A DNA stretch of 64,000 nucleotides, from the NCBI GenBank assembly GCA_002344965.1, contig DDUU01000057.1:1-64000 (forward strand), given 5' to 3'. The position numbers and the translations under genes are program-made. This stretch comes from Candidatus Tepidiaquacellales bacterium UBA2330. GTDB taxonomy: Bacteria; Bacteroidota; Ignavibacteria; Tepidaquicellales; Tepidaquicellaceae. Below the pieces are notes generated by a model. It was not told the DNA's origin. It saw nothing but the letters and a program-made list of their open reading frames with translations, and made no database searches. Positions 26,739 to 36,084 of the stretch are shown piece after piece (within the stretch, counting starts at the first letter, position 1; each line of letters begins with the position of its first letter).

Positions 26739-27677
26739 TCAATCATAAAGAGTCGATTTACCGAGAGCTGATAAAATTAATTCAGTAGCGAGAAATGCTG
26801 TTTTATTTTTAGAATCAAGAATGGGATTAACCTCCAGCATTTCAAGAGAATTCATACATCCGCAGTCAGCAACCATTTCCATTAAGAGCTGAGATTCCCT
26901 GTAAGTAAGTCCGCCCGGCACAGGAGTACCGACTCCCTGAGCGAGATCCGGATCAATACCGTCCATGTCAAAACTTATATGAATATGATCTACACGGTTT
27001 TTAAAATCACCCAGGACTTTTGCAATTATTCTGTGAATACCCATTTTATCGACATCAGTCATAGTGTAAACATTCAGGTTCATTTTTTTTATAGTTTCTG
27101 CTTCTTTAAAATCAACATCACGTATTCCGATCAATGCTACATTCTCTTTTTTCAGCTTCGGTGAAAATCCATTTAAATGTGTCAGGCTTTTTTCTCCAAG
27201 ACCAAGAGCAATTGCAAGAGGCATACCGTGAATGTTTCCCGATGGTGTTGTAACTTCGGTATTCATATCCGCATGTGCATCTATCCAGATAACCCCAAGT
27301 GTTTTATCATTTTTTCGGCAGTAACTTGAAATTCCGGCTATAGAACCGATCGCTGTCGAATGATCTCCGCCCAGAATCAAAGTAAAAAATTTTTTATCGA
27401 GAAGGCTTTCAATTTTATTGGCGAGTATTTTAGAAGTTTTTGTAATTTCTGGTAGATATTTTAATTTTGAATTTTTGATTTTCTGAGTTTCTGAAATGTT
27501 AATATCAATATCTCCAAAATCTGTTACCTTATATCCGAACTTTTCTAATTTCTCTTCCAGATTTTCGTACCGGATAGCGGAAGGTCCCATATCTACTCCT
27601 CTTCGGTCAGCTCCCAGGTCCATTGGAAAACCAATCAAAGCTATTTTCTTATTAACGACTTTATTTTTATTTATCAT
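26739..27677 (-). CDS. rocF: arginase
   Basis: Manganese ureohydrolase splitting arginine to ornithine and urea. Mn-binding motifs are LGGDHSTAIGSI (about 103-114), IDAHADMNT and SFDMDGIDPDLAQGVGTPVPGG (given here as its core SFDMDGIDPDLA). At 312 aa it matches bacterial RocF, and the GIDPD..GTP pattern favours arginase over agmatinase. No urease or ornithine gene is adjacent. It is divergent from the thioesterase gene with a 97-base gap. Confidence 0.92.
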   Translation of the reverse strand: MINKNKVVNKKIALIGFPMDLGADRRGVDMGPSAIRYENLEEKLEKFGYKVTDFGDIDINISETQKIKNSKLKYLPEITKTSKILANKIESLLDKKFFTLILGGDHSTAIGSIAGISSYCRKNDKTLGVIWIDAHADMNTEVTTPSGNIHGMPLAIALGLGEKSLTHLNGFSPKLKKENVALIGIRDVDFKEAETIKKMNLNVYTMTDVDKMGIHRIIAKVLGDFKNRVDHIHISFDMDGIDPDLAQGVGTPVPGGLTYRESQLLMEMVADCGCMNSLEMLEVNPILDSKNKTAFLATELILSALGKSTLYD

Positions 27678-27774
27678 GATGCAAATATAAGAATTAAGTT
27701 ATAAAGAAATAAGTAAGTTAATAATTAATTTTGAATATTTAATATAAAAAATATTTTATAATTTAATTTCAATT

Positions 27775-28224
27775 TTGAACCTAAAAGATTTTAAACATAC
27801 TGTCAGCATCAGAGTGAGAACATTCGATGTGGATTCCCAGGGGATAGTTCATAACATGAACTATTTTAAATATTATGAAGTTGGTCGTGTTGAATACAGA
27901 AGAAATTTCGGTTACAAAATAAATAAAACCGGAGTATTTGATGACGGTTTAAAAGTTGTAGTAGTCAGGAACGAAGTTGATTATATATCGTTTGCCTACC
28001 TTGATGATATTCTTAATGTGCATACGCGTATCTCCTGGATTAAAAATTCCAGCTTTTGCTTCGAACAGATTATAACAAATCAAAATAATGAAACAGTAAT
28101 TTCCAGAGCAAACGGTATTCTTGTCAATCTTGACAGTTTTAACAGACCTGAAACTTTGAAAGAAAAGTTTGTAAATGAAATTAAATCATTTGAGAATAAT
28201 TTAAAAATTTTAAAAAATGACTGA
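27775..28224 (+). CDS. acyl-CoA thioesterase (hotdog fold, YbgC-like)
   Basis: A 149-aa single hotdog-domain protein. The 4HBT signature VDSQGIVHNMNYFKYYEVGRVEY (given as its core DSQGIVHNMNYFKYYEV) places the catalytic Asp and the conserved His-Asn as in the YbgC/FadM group. It would hydrolyse short or medium acyl-CoA; the true substrate is not clear. Start is TTG. The following lipoprotein gene overlaps its end by eight bases. Confidence 0.85.
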   Translation: MNLKDFKHTVSIRVRTFDVDSQGIVHNMNYFKYYEVGRVEYRRNFGYKINKTGVFDDGLKVVVVRNEVDYISFAYLDDILNVHTRISWIKNSSFCFEQIITNQNNETVISRANGILVNLDSFNRPETLKEKFVNEIKSFENNLKILKND

Positions 28225-29722
28225 ATACTTTATGAAATACTTAAGAGTTATTATTGCTTTTTCAGTATGTTTATTTGCTTTATGCTTTAATTCATGTGAA
28301 CAGGATTTTGTAAATAATAATCCAGATATTGTTAAATTCCCGCCGGAAATCGAAGCTATTTTTAATACTCCAGTTACAAGTAATAATATTACATGCAGTA
28401 CACCGTCTTGTCACGGTAATGAAAATTCCAGCAGCGGTATGAATTTAGTTGATTGGCAAAAAGCAATAAACGGATCAGATAACGGAACAATGATAATTCC
28501 ATATAACGGATTTTGGTCTCATTTGTATGGTGTTGTAAATAATGACACACTTGCGGGTCCGGTATCAAACATTGCATTTTCTGAGTATCATAAAATAGAC
28601 CCGCAGAATGTATCTGTGATTAAAAACTGGATTGATCAGGGAGCAAAAAGTGCTGATGGACAGATTGGGTTTACAAATGTATCAAAACTCGACAAGACTT
28701 TTATTACCAATCAGGCTTCAGATTTAGTCGCTGTTTTGCAATCCGATTCTAAAAGAGTTTTAAGGCTAATACCGGTAGGAGGCAGATCAAGTCAGCTTGA
28801 TGCACCGCATTATGTAAAAGTAAGTCCGGATAAAAATTTCTTTTATATTTCACTTATACAAGAAGGATATATAGAAAAATTTGATATCAATACCGATTAT
28901 CCTTTTTCAAAGCTGGACAGAATTCAAATCGGACTAAATCCCGCACACATTGAAATCTCACCTGATGGATTAAATGGATATGTCACTAATTTTGACGCAT
29001 CCGGTTCAGAAAGAATAATAAGAAGATTCAACACAAATTCTCCAATGCAGATAACAGGAGTATTTCAGGATCAAAAATTAACAGCTCCGCATGGAATGGC
29101 TTTAACTGCTGACGGAAATCATTTATTTATTGCGTCGGAAATAGGGGAGTATCTGTTTAAAATTAATACAGATTCATTTATAAATTCGGATACAACAGTA
29201 TTAAAAGAACCTATCGATCCCAGTGTTCCTCCAAACGGTCAGGGTACCGGAAATTTCAAACCGTATCAGATTGTATTATCTCATGATGAATCAAAGTTAT
29301 TCGTTTCATGCAGAGGTTCAAATGAAATAAGAGTATACAGAACTGATGATCTTTCTTTGATAAGCCAGATATTTCTTGGAAATAATTCATATCCTCTTTT
29401 GATAAAAATATCAAATGACGGTAATTATCTATTCACATGTAACAGAAATAATAACACTGTATCAGTAATAAATACTAACACTCTTACTATAACTTCTACT
29501 ATTAACGGTGTTGGAATTCAGCCTCACGGTGTTGATTTTACAAAGGACGGTCAATACGCAATTATTGCATGTGAGACACAATCAGGATTTGACGGACATC
29601 ATCCTACTGTAGGCAGCACAAAAATTGGTGTTTCCAGAGTAATAAAAATGTCAAACTTTTCTTTAATGGAAAACAGAATTGAAATGGGGTCTTTTCCTGC
29701 AGGAATTGAAGTTGTAAAGTAA
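28217..29722 (+). CDS. lipoprotein with atypical haem motif and beta-propeller
   Basis: A 501-aa secreted lipoprotein. The signal peptide ends at a lipobox-like LCFNSC (Cys27). Close behind is CSTPSCHG (Cys60, Cys65, His66), a CX4CH arrangement that could be an atypical haem c site. The remainder is a YVTN/YncE-type propeller with repeats such as VKVSPDKNFFYISL, HIEISPDGLNGYVTN and LLIKISNDGNYLFT. An alternative start at Met6 (28232) avoids the overlap. Function is unknown; an electron-transfer or binding role is inferred. Confidence 0.75.
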   Translation: MTEYFMKYLRVIIAFSVCLFALCFNSCEQDFVNNNPDIVKFPPEIEAIFNTPVTSNNITCSTPSCHGNENSSSGMNLVDWQKAINGSDNGTMIIPYNGFWSHLYGVVNNDTLAGPVSNIAFSEYHKIDPQNVSVIKNWIDQGAKSADGQIGFTNVSKLDKTFITNQASDLVAVLQSDSKRVLRLIPVGGRSSQLDAPHYVKVSPDKNFFYISLIQEGYIEKFDINTDYPFSKLDRIQIGLNPAHIEISPDGLNGYVTNFDASGSERIIRRFNTNSPMQITGVFQDQKLTAPHGMALTADGNHLFIASEIGEYLFKINTDSFINSDTTVLKEPIDPSVPPNGQGTGNFKPYQIVLSHDESKLFVSCRGSNEIRVYRTDDLSLISQIFLGNNSYPLLIKISNDGNYLFTCNRNNNTVSVINTNTLTITSTINGVGIQPHGVDFTKDGQYAIIACETQSGFDGHHPTVGSTKIGVSRVIKMSNFSLMENRIEMGSFPAGIEVVK

Positions 29723-29733
29723 AAAGTTATGTC

Positions 29734-30630
29734 TTAACGGGATAGTAACATTTTCCTGACTTCTGTTTTTTCAGGAGTTTTTATTCGATAAAAATAAATA
29801 CCATTTGGATAATCATCTGATATAAATTCTACTGAATGTTCTCCTGCAGACTGATCCTGGTTTATTAGATTAATTACTTCTTTGCCTAACCGGTCATAAA
29901 CAGTAATGTTAACATTAGTTGAATTAGGTAAGGTATAAGTAATTACAGTTGAATTTTTAAACGGATTAGGATTATTTTTTGTATTAAAATAAGATTCTTT
30001 ATTTGTTGAAACAGGACCATCAGAATCATAAGTAATTTCTTTATTTTGTATTTCGGAAATAAGCGCAATTCCCGATTCAAATTTTGATTCAATGAAATTC
30101 TTTCCGGTACTGAAATCGAACTGAATTCCAAAAATATTATCTTCTGTAACTTCAAAACTATCCATGTGCTTTGACACAATTTTAAAGTTATCCTGATCAA
30201 GCTTTACTTTAATTTCTTTCCAACCGTCATAATCCAATGAGATTTGATTTGATTCAAGAATGAGATCTTCATCAGCATTATAAGTACTGTTATTATCTAC
30301 ATCATACACTAATTGAATTTTTATATAGGCGTCATTATTGAGACCTTTTACCATTGTATTTACAAAGTTTCCGACTGTAAAAGTATGAGGTTTCTGAAGA
30401 AATATTTTACCTGCATAACTGTTAGATTTCATATTTTCTTTAGAGAAAATTTCAGCAAATCCATTTTCTTTGTTATCTTCTTCGTGTGAATATTTCATTT
30501 CCAATCCACCCCAAATCCAACCCGGAAGACTCTTTTTGGAAAAATCATCAATCACAATTCCCTGAGCAAAAGTGTAGTTTGAAATAATTAAAAGAAAAAT
30601 TATTCCAAATATAAAATTTGATATTTTCAT
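29734..30630 (-). CDS. secreted T9SS type A sorting-domain protein
   Basis: A 298-aa exported protein: signal peptide (about 1-22, ending TFAQ), a jelly-roll-like domain of about 180 residues with GIVIDDFSKKSLPGWIWGG and the YDGWKEIKVKLDQ strand that resembles carbohydrate-binding domains, and the T9SS sorting domain KNNPNPFKNSTVITYTL (about 217) ending VRKMLLSR. The linker has KN in place of the usual NP after PNPF. The next T9SS gene lies 36 bases away on the same strand. Confidence 0.78.
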   Translation of the reverse strand: MKISNFIFGIIFLLIISNYTFAQGIVIDDFSKKSLPGWIWGGLEMKYSHEEDNKENGFAEIFSKENMKSNSYAGKIFLQKPHTFTVGNFVNTMVKGLNNDAYIKIQLVYDVDNNSTYNADEDLILESNQISLDYDGWKEIKVKLDQDNFKIVSKHMDSFEVTEDNIFGIQFDFSTGKNFIESKFESGIALISEIQNKEITYDSDGPVSTNKESYFNTKNNPNPFKNSTVITYTLPNSTNVNITVYDRLGKEVINLINQDQSAGEHSVEFISDDYPNGIYFYRIKTPEKTEVRKMLLSR

Positions 30631-30666
30631 TTATTTAAATTTTTGAAGGATTAAAAAGAATAACTT

Positions 30667-31059
30667 TTATTTTATAAGAGTCATTCTTTTTACAGAGGTA
30701 AAATTATTTACCTGTAATTTGTACAAATAAACACCGGCTGAAAGTTCTGAAGCATCAAACTGTCTGCTGTAAGTACCGGGTTCCTGATAATCATTTACAA
30801 GTGTTTTGACGACCTGACCAACCAGATTATATACATTTAATGTAACAAATCCGCTTTGGTTAATTTTGTAGTTTATTATTGTTGCAGGATTGAAAGGATT
30901 TGGGAAATTTTGATAAAGTTTATAATCATCTGAAATTCCGGATGTATTTCCAATACCGGCTTTTCCAGCTTCGTTTAGAATATTATTTGCTTCAGCATTT
31001 ATGTTAATGCTTAAGCATATAAAAAATATTAAAATAGTTATAATTAATTTATTCATCAT
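30667..31059 (-). CDS. minimal T9SS protein: signal peptide plus sorting domain
   Basis: A 130-aa protein with a signal peptide (about 1-23, ending NINAEA), about 25 residues of linker, and then directly the T9SS sorting domain LYQNFPNPFNPATIINYK to VKRMTLIK. No room for a cargo domain remains, so the mature product is little more than the sorting module. It could be a functional small surface protein, an anchor, or the end of a gene that lost its cargo. It starts at ATG-ATG without SD, 75 bases after the htrA terminator region. Confidence 0.75.
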   Translation of the reverse strand: MMNKLIITILIFFICLSININAEANNILNEAGKAGIGNTSGISDDYKLYQNFPNPFNPATIINYKINQSGFVTLNVYNLVGQVVKTLVNDYQEPGTYSRQFDASELSAGVYLYKLQVNNFTSVKRMTLIK

Positions 31060-31134
31060 ATTTCTTCAATAATTTAGATAATTTAATATTAAGAATCAAT
31101 GTCAGATTTAAAGTTTTACTTTAAAAAAATAAAT

Positions 31135-31164
31135 AAGTTCCGGAATTAAACAATTCCGGAACTT
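31135..31164 (-). terminator. rho-independent terminator after htrA
   Basis: A perfect 13-bp stem (AAGTTCCGGAATT / AATTCCGGAACTT) with a 4-base loop, followed on the minus strand by a T-rich run. It lies 14 bases after the htrA stop and before the minimal T9SS gene. Confidence 0.9.
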
Positions 31165-31177
31165 TCAATTATTTGAA

Positions 31178-32686
31178 TTATTCAATTTCAATAGCAATAA
31201 GTCTTACCAAACCATCCTGAGTTTTAACTTTAAAAACAATAATATCGCCTTTAGATTTTACATTTAGGATTGAGTTTAGTTGCGAAATATCGTTAATTTC
31301 CTGTTTATCTGCTTCTATAATTACCAGTCCTTCACGAAGACCTCTGTCAAATGCTTCAGAAAATCTTTTAACTGATTGAATATATACGCCATTTTCTACA
31401 GAAAATTTACTCTTTAAATCACTGTTTAATTCTGTAACTGTTAATCCTATAGATTCAAAACTTTTTGTGTTTAAATCAGTGTTTTCGCTTTTGGGAGTTG
31501 TATTTTGAGCTGTTTGATTATTAGATTCTGACCTAGGTTTAAGAGTTACTTTTTTATCAATCTCTTTACCGTCCCTAAAAATTTTCAGATCTACAACATC
31601 TCCTGGTCTTTGTGATCCGATTATTGTCTGTAATTCATTTGCAGCATTTACTTCTTTACTGTTAACTGATAAAATAATATCACCAACTTTAAGTCCTGCA
31701 TCATCTCCTGCGCCTCCGGCTAACACGTCCTGCACCAATACTCCTTTTGCTTTATCCAGACCAAGACCTTTTGCTTCCTTAATATCAACGTCTTTTATAG
31801 AAACTCCAATATAACCGCGTGAGATTTTACCGCTCTTTATTAACTCGGTAGCAACTGTTTTTGCTAAATTTATTGGAATTGCAAAACCATATCCCTGATA
31901 ATATCCGTTTGTAGTTTTTATTGCGGTATTGACTCCGATAACAGAACCGTTTATATCAACCAAAGCTCCGCCGCTGTTGCCCGGATTTATTGCAGCGTCA
32001 GTCTGGATGAAATTATTAATTGCATAACTGTCTCCGCCCATTTGTATATTTCTTCCAAGAGCTGAAACAATTCCTGCGGTAACAGTGCTGTTTAATCCAA
32101 GGGGATTTCCAATTGCCACTACCCATTGACCAACCTGAACATCATCGGAATTTCCAATGGAAGCGACCATCAGATCTGAAGCTTCAATTTTTATAACTGC
32201 AACATCGGTATTAGGATCGACGCCAATAAGTTTTGCATTAAATTCTCTTTTATCCGTAAGTTTAACTTTTATTCCGTTATCAGTAGCATTCTTAATAACA
32301 TGGTTATTGGTCATTATATATCCGTCATTACTAATTATAATTCCTGATCCGCTGCCACGGGATGGACTATTGTCAGGCATTTTGAAATCAGGACCAAAAT
32401 CAAACGGCATTTGAAATCCGGGAATTTGTTCATCACCCTGAGAACTGTTAGTCGTAACTTCTATATATGCAACTGCGGGAGTAACAGATTTTGCTATTTC
32501 TACAAAAGCTTCATTCAGGTTTTTAATTTCCTGACTTACATTGGGAATAGCGGGAGTAGTTTTGTATTCTATCTGAGAGCTTGCAATTATTTGTTTAACA
32601 TTGCCGAAATTTGCTATTAATAATCCGCCGAAAGATAAGGCAATTACCAGAAGCAAACCTGCAAAAATTATTGATTTTTTAGACAT
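31178..32686 (-). CDS. DegQ/HtrA-family periplasmic serine protease
   Basis: Envelope protein-quality protease of the trypsin-like HtrA family, 502 aa. An N-terminal membrane helix (about 7-26) serves as signal or anchor. The catalytic triad is His129 (MTNNHV), Asp161 (NTDVAVIKI) and Ser238 (INPGNSGGALVD). Two PDZ domains follow (about 285-375 and 405-500). The start ATG has an AAGGAG ribosome site at 32693-32698, one of few in the window. A strong terminator closes the gene. Confidence 0.95.
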   Translation of the reverse strand: MSKKSIIFAGLLLVIALSFGGLLIANFGNVKQIIASSQIEYKTTPAIPNVSQEIKNLNEAFVEIAKSVTPAVAYIEVTTNSSQGDEQIPGFQMPFDFGPDFKMPDNSPSRGSGSGIIISNDGYIMTNNHVIKNATDNGIKVKLTDKREFNAKLIGVDPNTDVAVIKIEASDLMVASIGNSDDVQVGQWVVAIGNPLGLNSTVTAGIVSALGRNIQMGGDSYAINNFIQTDAAINPGNSGGALVDINGSVIGVNTAIKTTNGYYQGYGFAIPINLAKTVATELIKSGKISRGYIGVSIKDVDIKEAKGLGLDKAKGVLVQDVLAGGAGDDAGLKVGDIILSVNSKEVNAANELQTIIGSQRPGDVVDLKIFRDGKEIDKKVTLKPRSESNNQTAQNTTPKSENTDLNTKSFESIGLTVTELNSDLKSKFSVENGVYIQSVKRFSEAFDRGLREGLVIIEADKQEINDISQLNSILNVKSKGDIIVFKVKTQDGLVRLIAIEIE

Positions 32687-32749
32687 TTTAATCTCCTTTT
32701 TTAAATAACTAATTTTTAAAAAAAATTTTTTTAAATAATGTAAATTAGT

Positions 32750-33457
32750 TTAAATTCCATTTTTTAATTCTCTGAAAACCTTATCGGATTTGAAAAATAC
32801 AGGTGTTGCATTATTATTCACAATAAATCTGCTGAATCTGTCAGAAATATATTCCAAATCAAAATTATTTCTTGCTAATTTCAAACTTTCATTTGAAAAA
32901 TCCTGACCTGTTATTTTCGACAGAAATTCAATTTCTTCATTGCTAAGGTTAAATTCAGTTAAGTTTTTTAAAGTTTCAATTTTACCATTCTCGATATCAA
33001 ATTCAGGAAATAATCCTGCTAATTTTAAAAAATTAATTTGAAAATTCAATAATAATATTTCACTATCACTTTCAGTCAGATCCAGATTTGATAAAAAATT
33101 TAGAACAATTTCATAAAGCTTAGGATTCGGATCCAAATCAGGCAATGATTTATTAAGAATTTCAATTATTTTGTATGCTGCACGAAGTCTGCTGAATTCT
33201 TTAACTATATTTCCAAAAGTTCTCACAAATTCAGCTTTATAAATATTTTGCAAATCCCTGTTTTTTCTGTAATACAATATCACAGTAAGATAATTTAATG
33301 TTTCAAACTTTCCCGATAATCCGGATTTATAATTTCTTGCGCTTTTTAAAATTACCTTTATCTTACCGAGTTCTTTCGAGAACAAGGATACAATTTTACT
33401 TGAATCACCGTACTTAATTGACTTTAAAACCAGAGCGTCTGTTTTGATAATAGACAA
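32750..33457 (-). CDS. recO: DNA repair protein RecO
   Basis: Recombination mediator of the RecF pathway that helps load RecA. At 235 aa it has the N-terminal OB-fold with TDALVLKSIKYGDSSKIVSLFS and GKIKVILKSARNYKSGLSG, followed by the helical domain (LNYLTVILYYR). The zinc-finger cysteines of Deinococcus-type RecO are absent: the region near FPEFDIENGKIETL has no Cys. TTG start. A PfkB gene lies upstream by 40 bases on the same strand. Confidence 0.88.
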   Translation of the reverse strand: MSIIKTDALVLKSIKYGDSSKIVSLFSKELGKIKVILKSARNYKSGLSGKFETLNYLTVILYYRKNRDLQNIYKAEFVRTFGNIVKEFSRLRAAYKIIEILNKSLPDLDPNPKLYEIVLNFLSNLDLTESDSEILLLNFQINFLKLAGLFPEFDIENGKIETLKNLTEFNLSNEEIEFLSKITGQDFSNESLKLARNNFDLEYISDRFSRFIVNNNATPVFFKSDKVFRELKNGI

Positions 33458-33497
33458 GATGATTACGTTAATCGTTAAAAAGGTGTTTCATTTTAAA

Positions 33498-34418
33498 TTA
33501 TAAACTTTCTTCCTTAAAATAGGTCAGTTTCTTAAATTCAGAAAATCTTTTCATAATTTGTTCATTCGAAAGATATCTGATTCCGTCAAGTGAAAACTTC
33601 TCAACTGCTAAAGATGCCATAGTACTTCCGTAAATAACAGCAAGTTTTAAATTGTCCGTACTTAAATCTTTTGTTTTTGAAATCCAGCCCATTAAACCTC
33701 CGGCAAATGTATCGCCTGCACCGGTTGGATCAAAAACTTCTTCAAGAGGATATGCAGGAGCGGAAAAAATTGAATCATTTGTAAAAAGCAGCGCTCCGTG
33801 TTCACCTTTTTTTATTATAAGAATCTGTGGACCCATATTCATAATTTTCCTGGCAGCAATTACCAGATTAAATTCTTTTGTAAGCTCTCTGGCTTCACTG
33901 TCGTTTATTACAAGCAGATTTACATGTTTAAGTATTTCAAGCAAATCATTATAAGCTCCTTCGATCCAGAAATTCATAGTATCACACATTACAAGTTTCG
34001 GTTTTTTTATCTGTGAAATAACTTTTTTCTGAAGAGCCGGGTGGAGATTTCCCAGACAAATATATTCGCTGTCACGAAATTTTTCAGAAATTACCGGATC
34101 AAATTTCTCAAATACATTCAGTTCAGTTACAAGTGACTCCCTAGTGTTAAGATCAAAGTCATATTTTCCGTGCCAGTGAAATGTCTTTTGAGTTTCGGAG
34201 ATTTCAAGACCGGATATATCAATATTTTTTGATTTGAGAAATTCTACTTCTTCTTTTGGGAAATCATAACCTACAATTCCTACAAGTCTGACAGGACTTG
34301 TAAAATAACTTGCTGAAGTAGATATAAAAGTAGCAGAACCTCCAAGTGTCCTCTCAGCTCTTCCAAACGGTGTTTCAATTGTATCCAATGCAAGTGATCC
34401 AATTACAAGTAAACTCAT
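33498..34418 (-). CDS. PfkB-family carbohydrate kinase
   Basis: Ribokinase-like sugar kinase, 306 aa, beginning LVIGSLALDTIETPFG with GGSATFIS at the substrate end and closing with the PfkB signature DPTGAGDTFAGGLMGWI (about 237-253). The phosphate acceptor is not predictable. Length and both family signatures are intact. Its promoter would lie in the 198-base gap before the DUF3467 gene, an AT-rich region in which I see no other feature. Confidence 0.9.
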   Translation of the reverse strand: MSLLVIGSLALDTIETPFGRAERTLGGSATFISTSASYFTSPVRLVGIVGYDFPKEEVEFLKSKNIDISGLEISETQKTFHWHGKYDFDLNTRESLVTELNVFEKFDPVISEKFRDSEYICLGNLHPALQKKVISQIKKPKLVMCDTMNFWIEGAYNDLLEILKHVNLLVINDSEARELTKEFNLVIAARKIMNMGPQILIIKKGEHGALLFTNDSIFSAPAYPLEEVFDPTGAGDTFAGGLMGWISKTKDLSTDNLKLAVIYGSTMASLAVEKFSLDGIRYLSNEQIMKRFSEFKKLTYFKEESL

Positions 34419-34616
34419 TTATTAATTTAAAATTATTTGAAAAATCAAATTAATTATAATGTATTCCTTATTCAAGAATATAATATTGCATTAGATTTAA
34501 TTTTTATGAGGAACAATAATTTTTATTCTGCAAACTCAAAATATATTAGTTTGAAATTAATGATATAATAATATATTTTAATCGTAAGTAACATTAAACA
34601 AAACACTAAATATAAA

Positions 34617-34964
34617 ATGGATAATAAAAATAATAAGGATATCAAAAATCAACCTCAGCAGATCAATATTGAATTAGGAGAAAAAGAAGCGGAAGGTATT
34701 TATTCCAATCTTGCTATTATATCACATTCTCCTGCTGAATTCATAATTGATTTCACAAGAATTTTTCCCGGAGTCCCGAAAGCAAAAGTTCATTCGAGAA
34801 TTATTATGACTCCGCAGCATACTAAATTATTTTATAATGCTCTTAAGGAAAATATGAAAAGATATGAAAATGATTTTGGTGAGATTATTGCACATCAGGA
34901 TACAAATAATCAGGGTTTGGGTTTTCAACTGCCTGTACCGCCTAAAGATGAAAAGATCAATTAA
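34617..34964 (+). CDS. DUF3467 protein
   Basis: A 115-aa soluble protein. The block EKEAEGIYSNLAIISHSPAEFIIDFTRIFPGVPKAKVHSRIIMTPQHTK (given as its core ISHSPAEFIIDFTR and HSRIIMTPQHTK) matches DUF3467, a small widespread family of unknown function. The C-terminus is Pro- and Asn-rich. It ends 4 bases before the 3' end of the convergent LptF/G gene. Confidence 0.85.
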   Translation: MDNKNNKDIKNQPQQINIELGEKEAEGIYSNLAIISHSPAEFIIDFTRIFPGVPKAKVHSRIIMTPQHTKLFYNALKENMKRYENDFGEIIAHQDTNNQGLGFQLPVPPKDEKIN

Positions 34965-34968
34965 AATT

Positions 34969-36081
34969 TTATTTCAGATAATTCATTTTTATTAAATTTA
35001 TAATTGCCAGTATAAAGAAAAGTATGTTTGCAAGCCAGGCTGTTAACACAGGATTTATGTCTCCGCTGTATCCGAATGTCTGCGAAACTTTCAGAAAGCC
35101 GAGGTAAATAAATGTTATTAAAATACTTACTCCAAACTGAACTGCAGTACCGCTTTTTCGCTTGTTTGTACTGATCGAAATCCCGAATAAAATTACTATT
35201 ATATTTGAAAAGGGGAATGAGATTTTAGAATAATAATCTACTTTTTCCCTGTTTACAATCTGTCCTCCTGATTCAAGAGTTTTAATGTGTTCTCTTAGAT
35301 CCTCAAGAAGCAATTCATCAGCTTTTAACTGACTCTTTATAAGACTGGAAGGGGAGAAGTTAATGTTTCCGATTTCAGGAATTTCATTTGAAAGTGCAGT
35401 ATCAATAGATTTTAAAATTTCAGTATTCGCAGTATCAAATTTTCTTTCCAAAACGTCTATAAGTTTCCATTCATTTTTTATTGAATCCCATTTCATTATT
35501 TTTATGTCGTATCTTGATAATACCTGTGATTGTTCTGTTTTATCAAATATATGTACCATTACATTATAAGCCGACTTTTCATTTTCGTTGTAGTTACCGA
35601 TTGCAAAAATTTTATTTTCGCTGTCCTGAAAATTTAGATTGGAGATAACACCTGGTATTAAATTTTTACCCAGATAAGTTCTTTCAATTTTTAATTTTTC
35701 TGAATTAAATTTTGGTACCAGCCAGCCGTTAAAATATAAGGAGAAAAGCGTAATAAGAAATCCGAATATAATAAGAGGTAATGAAAATCTATAGATGCTG
35801 ATACCGGCAGAGTTTACGGCGGTCATTTCAGAATAATTGTTAAATCTGCTGAATGTAAACAAAGTAGCAAGAAGCATGCTGACAGGTGTAATAAGCTTTA
35901 ATATTTCCGGTATAAAGTATATATAATACTGTAAAATAACTGTGTTACTTACATTCTTATCTATAAATTTATCAACATTTTCAAAGAGGTCTACCAGTAT
36001 AAAAATTAAAATAAAACATATCAGACCAAAAAATAAATTTCTGATAAAATGTTTTAGTATATAAAAATCAAGTATTTTCAA
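34969..36081 (-). CDS. LptF/LptG-family permease
   Basis: Integral membrane component of the lipopolysaccharide export (Lpt) system, 370 aa. The N-terminus LDFYILKHFIRNLFFG, six membrane helices (three before and three after a large periplasmic domain of about 130-270), and the SMLLATLFTFSRFNNYSEMTA segment are family traits. Cannot be assigned to LptF or LptG by eye. TTG start, 3 bases from the ATG of the divergent AhpD-like gene, so its 5' untranslated region must overlap that gene. Confidence 0.9.
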   Translation of the reverse strand: MKILDFYILKHFIRNLFFGLICFILIFILVDLFENVDKFIDKNVSNTVILQYYIYFIPEILKLITPVSMLLATLFTFSRFNNYSEMTAVNSAGISIYRFSLPLIIFGFLITLFSLYFNGWLVPKFNSEKLKIERTYLGKNLIPGVISNLNFQDSENKIFAIGNYNENEKSAYNVMVHIFDKTEQSQVLSRYDIKIMKWDSIKNEWKLIDVLERKFDTANTEILKSIDTALSNEIPEIGNINFSPSSLIKSQLKADELLLEDLREHIKTLESGGQIVNREKVDYYSKISFPFSNIIVILFGISISTNKRKSGTAVQFGVSILITFIYLGFLKVSQTFGYSGDINPVLTAWLANILFFILAIINLIKMNYLK

Positions 36082-36084
36082 TTT

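Noticed and set aside
28217..29722. Cytochrome cd1 nitrite reductase
   Set aside because: The propeller is YncE-like and the haem motif is atypical; d1 haem ligands cannot be seen.
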